Source: Berberis thunbergii (Eukaryota; Streptophyta; Magnoliopsida; Ranunculales; Berberidaceae). From it: a stretch of 64,000 nt of DNA. Both the position numbers and the translations under genes were made by a program. Shown here piece by piece: positions 60,034 to 64,000 of this stretch (its first letter is position 1; each line of letters begins with the position of its first letter). The notes beneath the pieces were generated by a model. It was not told the DNA's origin. It worked only from the letters and a program-made list of their open reading frames with translations, and made no database searches. Where the stretch lies: NCBI GenBank assembly GCA_003290165.1, contig QNQO01000547.1, positions 434,001 to 498,000 on the forward strand, given 5' to 3'.

Positions 60034-60705
60034 ATGATACAACAAAACGTCCATTCTTCTACATCGTACACGTGTTATGATGATCTCAAGAAATAACAGG
60101 CTCAAACATCAGTCTAGCACTGATCCTGCTCAAGCGGCATCAAGCCCGCAAAGTGCAGTCCGCCAACCGGATCCGAATTACTATGTCTTGCTAAGCCCAC
60201 ACGTCTCACAACAATCCCCAATACCCGTAAGATCTACTAAGGCAAATATCTCGAGGATCGACTTTGGTCGGGCAAGCCAGCAGTACTTTGTCTCCAACTA
60301 GGAAATAAAACTAGAGTATACGTCGTACGTGAAAACTTTCACTTATGAACAACACTCCATTGGGGAACTATCTCCCGTGTATCTAGGAGTACAGTTCTAA
60401 CATAAACTTTCCTCCAAAAGACGACTCCTAATTAGAGAAGAATCTCCAGAAAGATCTCTTTCCCTAAACTACGCCACTGATGACCTGGCCGAACCAAGAC
60501 TCCAACACTATAAATAAGACAAAAGGTTGGTGAATAAAGGTATGCTACAAATTCCCCATTTACACCTTTAAGCCTTCCTCAGAGCCCTGTCTTACTTAAG
60601 CATCGAAGTGCTATCGGCCACCACAACGGTGTCCGTGGCTCACGTGCATTCCTTGTGCAGGTCAGCAGGTTAAAATCAAGCAGGGAACAGAAATTGACTG
60701 CATCA
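60034..60705 (+). mobile_element. Probable 5' LTR of a Ty3/gypsy relic
   Basis: Starts TGATACAACAAAACG and ends GACTGCATCA, with a TATA box (CTATAAATAAGAC, about 60509) and TTACTTAAGCATCGAAGTG inside. It is followed at once by GCTTGGCGTCGTCTGTGG, a primer-binding region typical of plant gypsy elements. The right end is well supported; the left end rests only on the TG start. Confidence 0.6.
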
Positions 60706-62760
60706 GCTTGGCGTCGTCTGTGGTACGACAGAGTTCCTAGCAAAGCATTGACATCATCTTTCATAAGAATTCAGGAAGATGGCGACCATCAGATCCCGTA
60801 ACAATGGATACTAGGGGGACACATCGAATGCTCAGACTAACATTGTACCACCGCTTTCAGCGGTACCGGAGACGCATGGGGAGCAAGCTCGCACCCCTGT
60901 GATAGCGGCGACGACAACAGACCCCAAGATGGATCTGCCATCATCCCAAATACAACAGATCGTGAAAGCGGTGGAGATCCTCACTCAGCAGAATCCTCCA
61001 CCCGCTGATGGAGATCAGGAACAACACACACCTTAATCTCAAGACGACAACAGACAATAGGCACGGGAAAGTCAAGCCCCTGCCAGTTCTCACTAGACTA
61101 GAGGTTGCGGCGTGGCCAATAGAGCTTTTAGGGTCAACAGACTCGTCACGCAGAACCCCCACCGCCGAGAGGCTCACAACCTAGATGTGTTGTACAACAT
61201 TTCTATTCCTCTGTTCATGGACCACATCATGAATGAGGCTCTGCCAAATAAGTTCAACCCCTTGAAGCTTGAGTTTTACGACGGGACCGATAACCTGTTT
61301 GATCACTTGCGCCATTATCAACACGTGATTGCGCTAAAAAAAGGTTCTGAATCAGTGTTGTGTAGGACGTCCCCCACTAGCTTGAAGAAATCAGCTCTGG
61401 CCTTCTTCCGTAGCCTCCCACCAAAGTCAATCGACTCGTTTAGGACACTGGCCAAAACATTCCTTGCACGCTTTGTTGGCAACCAGTGAATCAGGAATGG
61501 CCCGCACTATATACTCTCCCTAAGGCAGAAGCCAAATGAGATGTTAAGGGAATATGTCACTCGCTTCAATGACGACTTGACGTTCCTCACCCTGCGAATT
61601 TTACTGCGGGGTTAAGGAGCGGAAAGTTTTACGACTTCCTCACCCTGGAACCCTCCATTGATATGGCAGACCTCCTGAAGAGCGCCCAGAGATACATCAC
61701 TTTAGATAAAATGGTAACATCCAAGAAGGAAACTAAAATAGAAAAGAAACCCACCGATTCTAAAGACAGAAGGGAGGGACAGAAACAAAAAGAGGATGAT
61801 AGGAACAAACGGAAGCGCAACGACAGCAGGTTGGACTCTAGCCGTGCCAAGGCTAGAAAAATCTTCCACCTATGTCGGGTCCAGGACCATAACCCCTCAA
61901 CTCTAGCTTGATCGACGTCCTCAATTCCATGAAGAATTAGGTGTATCTAAAATGGCACCCGAAACAATGCGGAGACCCCTCCAAATGTGACAACAACAAG
62001 TATTGCTCGTTCCACAGGAAGGGTGGCCACGACACCAATGATTGTAAGAGTCTCAGGAATGAGGTCAAGTATTGGATTCGAAAGGGAAAGCTGAAGGAGC
62101 TCCTGGGCTCTGAAAAAAGACAAGACCGAACTAGTGAAAAATGAAAGGCGGTTACAGAAATTGAAAATGAGGCTTTGGGCATTATATATGTCCTTCTCGG
62201 AATCGGATCAGAAGAGGAGCAGTCAAACAAGTCTCAAAATCGGACACTCCTTGAAATGCGGACACAACTCACTAGCGAGGATCAATACGTTTATTACTCC
62301 CTAGTACAGAGCCCAATTCCAACTTTGACTTTCACAGATAATGACCTCGAAGGCGTCCGTGCACAGACAATGACGCTCTTGTCATTTCGGTCTCTATTGT
62401 AAGGTAGGAAGTAAATAGGGCCCTGGTAGACATGTGAAGCTCCCTCAATGTCTTATTCTACAATGCATTTTGTAGCATGGACCTAAAGGAAGATAACTTA
62501 ACACCTTCCGGCTACCCACTAATTGGGTTTAGCGAAAAAAATGCTTCCCCATCGGGAAGATAAAGCTAGCAGTGGTGACAAGAGGTCCCTACCCTTATCA
62601 GTGCGTCAAGTACACCTCCAACAACTCATAGGAAACTATTCGCGGAGACCAAACAACGACACGGTGTTGCCACTATGTCGCGCTAAAGTAGATAGATTGT
62701 TCTCAGATACAGCTCGAGCCTGCCAAGCAAGTTTATCAGAAGCCAGACACAGAAACTGAG
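60706..62760 (+). mobile_element. Ty3/gypsy gag-protease relic
   Basis: gag is clearest at 61112-61489: NKFNPLKLEFYDGTDNLFDH, LRHYQHVIAL, SALAFFRSLPPKSIDSFRTL. 61941-62144 carries the zinc-binding block KYCSFHRKGGHDTNDCKSLR. Near 62420-62530 an aspartic-protease region reads RALVDM, a stop, then SSLNVLFYNAF and LTPSGYPLIGF; the expected D-T-G active site has been lost. Numerous stops and shifts (for example stops at 61487 and near 60812) rule out function. No reverse transcriptase or integrase is present, so the element is internally truncated. Confidence 0.78.
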
Positions 62761-63640
62761 AAGAAGTCGTTCCTCCCAGATAGGGACAAAAACCCAGCAG
62801 TTGTAGCTCAACTTAGCAATGGATGAAAGTCAAGCGTTACAGGTGCGGTTCGCCATCTAACCCGACAAGATGTCTGGCCAGGCGGAAAAGTCATCACAAA
62901 CGGGAACACAATCCCAGATATGTTAGCCGGTGCAGAAGAACCCTCCCACGCAAGGTATATTCTTCAGTAACCTCAACGACGTTGGTGAAAATTGACAATT
63001 CATTGAATGTAATTAAAATCCAAGTAAAAGCCATGCAAATGTACTTCAACGCCGGATCAACCTCTCTCCACCAAGAGTCAATCTATCCAGTTGTTTAGCT
63101 TTCTTTCAGTAGTCAGTTTAGAGGTTTAATTGTTAAGAACTTATGTGATATGGACACATTTGAGAAATAAAAGATAATTACGCAACAACACTCTATTGAT
63201 TACTGGAAAGATGTCACAACGTTTGCCCAGATGGCGTGTACAAAAGATTACAAACTACAAACATTCAAATCTAATGCGATGTACAGTAAAGATTCGCTTA
63301 AACAATCTGACTTTGGAAGGGGACTCAGAAGTTACAACAAAGGCACCCAAGGTAGACTATGGTACCCACTAGGAATTCCACTATGTGATTTCTCTGGAGA
63401 AGATGATTTATGAGCAAGATCAAATATACAAAAAGAAGGAGAAATAACGCTCTCTATTCAATACCCCGTCAGACCACCTCACAAGGATGACCCGAGGTGA
63501 TACAAAACCAACAACTAGAGGCCTCGCAACACGTCGGTCGAAGCTACAGGCAACTCACACACTCGATCAACCCAATCAGCCGAGCTTGGAGCAAAAATCA
63601 AGTTGAAACGAATCGAGTGAACCCACTCGTGGAGGGATGA
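62761..63640. other. Unassigned DNA between two retrotransposon segments
   Basis: Short broken frames only. 63430-63640 could be the 3' internal end of another LTR element, since it leads into a purine-rich tract (GGAGGGATGAGGGGG, 63631-63645). Confidence 0.35.
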
Positions 63641-63645
63641 GGGGG

Positions 63646-64000
63646 TGTTTAGGAGTTAATGGCCTATTCTGACAAGCCATGTCCAACTGCATTCCGCCAT
63701 GCAGCTTCGAGTTCTAGCCAGTGCAACGTGTCAAGGCTAGCTAGGGAGGGAGGAAAACAACTGCTCCAAAGTACTTGCTGGTGTTATTTAAAAAATTATG
63801 CAGTTCGAAGTGCTAACGGAGCACCAGCACATAACAGACAGACACGCCTTGAGAGGAAGTACGTATTTCTTCTTCGCAATAAGAGAAGAAATTACAAGGT
63901 CTCAATGAACCAATTGGGTGCTCACCCAGAGCGGGTGACCACACCTAATAGCAAGTCTTCTCAAAACTCATCGCTGCAAATGTCGAAACATTCAGTCTTG
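63646..64000 (+). mobile_element. Possible 3' LTR start, cut by the window edge
   Basis: TGTTTAGGAGTTAATGGCC follows directly after a polypurine tract, the usual arrangement at the start of a 3' LTR. It does not resemble the LTR at 60034, so it belongs to another element. The far end is outside the window. Confidence 0.4.

Noticed and set aside
1..64000. A new defence, biosynthetic or other multi-gene system
   Set aside because: The intact genes belong to known, functionally unrelated plant families and lie apart; no cluster logic, shared promoter or repeated architecture links them.

Overview
This window is nuclear DNA of a dicot plant. The genes have short exons with GT-AG introns, plant-specific proteins are present (a fasciclin-like arabinogalactan protein, a UPL5-type HECT ligase and a Hev b 5/pKIWI501-like acidic protein), there is a eukaryotic tRNA-Ile(AAU), and much of the DNA is AT-rich with LINE, SINE, MITE and LTR-retrotransposon remains. 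The Hev b 5/pKIWI501 match and the long repeat-filled introns suggest a woody eudicot, but the species cannot be fixed from the sequence.

Layout. 1-6.1 kb is transposon debris: a hAT-like end, then a decayed L1-type LINE on the minus strand carrying a small nested retroposon, then a SINE. Next come tRNA-Ile(AAU) (6560-6633, minus), a FLA7-type gene with an intron in its 5' UTR (7345-8103, minus), and a five-exon RhoGDI gene (10496-12871, minus). A three-exon gene for a predicted plastid membrane protein follows (14930-20909, minus), with a 5.3-kb first intron full of repeats. A five-exon NTF2-like gene (22719-24308, minus) lies just downstream of a complete 14-exon NHX3/4-type vacuolar Na+,K+/H+ antiporter (25050-29272, minus). 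29.3-34.6 kb is repeat-rich intergenic DNA. A two-exon Hev b 5-like gene (34769-35841) is the only recognised intact host gene on the plus strand. A four-exon UPL5 ubiquitin ligase gene spans 37643-52900 (minus), with one 11.4-kb intron that holds three LINE fragments and other repeats. From 53.1 kb to the end is a transposon-rich segment: two Ty3/gypsy relics, the 3' part of an RTE-type LINE, a CACTA-like end, fold-back MITEs, a dead acyl-protein thioesterase gene, and probably the start of another LTR at the right edge.

The genes do not form a pathway or operon; they are ordinary, separately transcribed housekeeping or regulatory genes. Seven intact protein-coding genes and one tRNA are supported. 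All exon junctions given here were read by hand from splice-site consensus, reading-frame continuity and protein-family similarity.

I found no new biological system. The most noteworthy signals are structural: intron 1 of UPL5 is a tandem duplication with an internal CAG|GTA junction that looks like a zero-length exon or recursive splice site; a GC-AG intron in NHX; two intact MITEs with perfect 9-bp target duplications; a multi-copy fold-back family sharing an ATCTCGAG-like core; and a thioesterase pseudogene next to an LTR.
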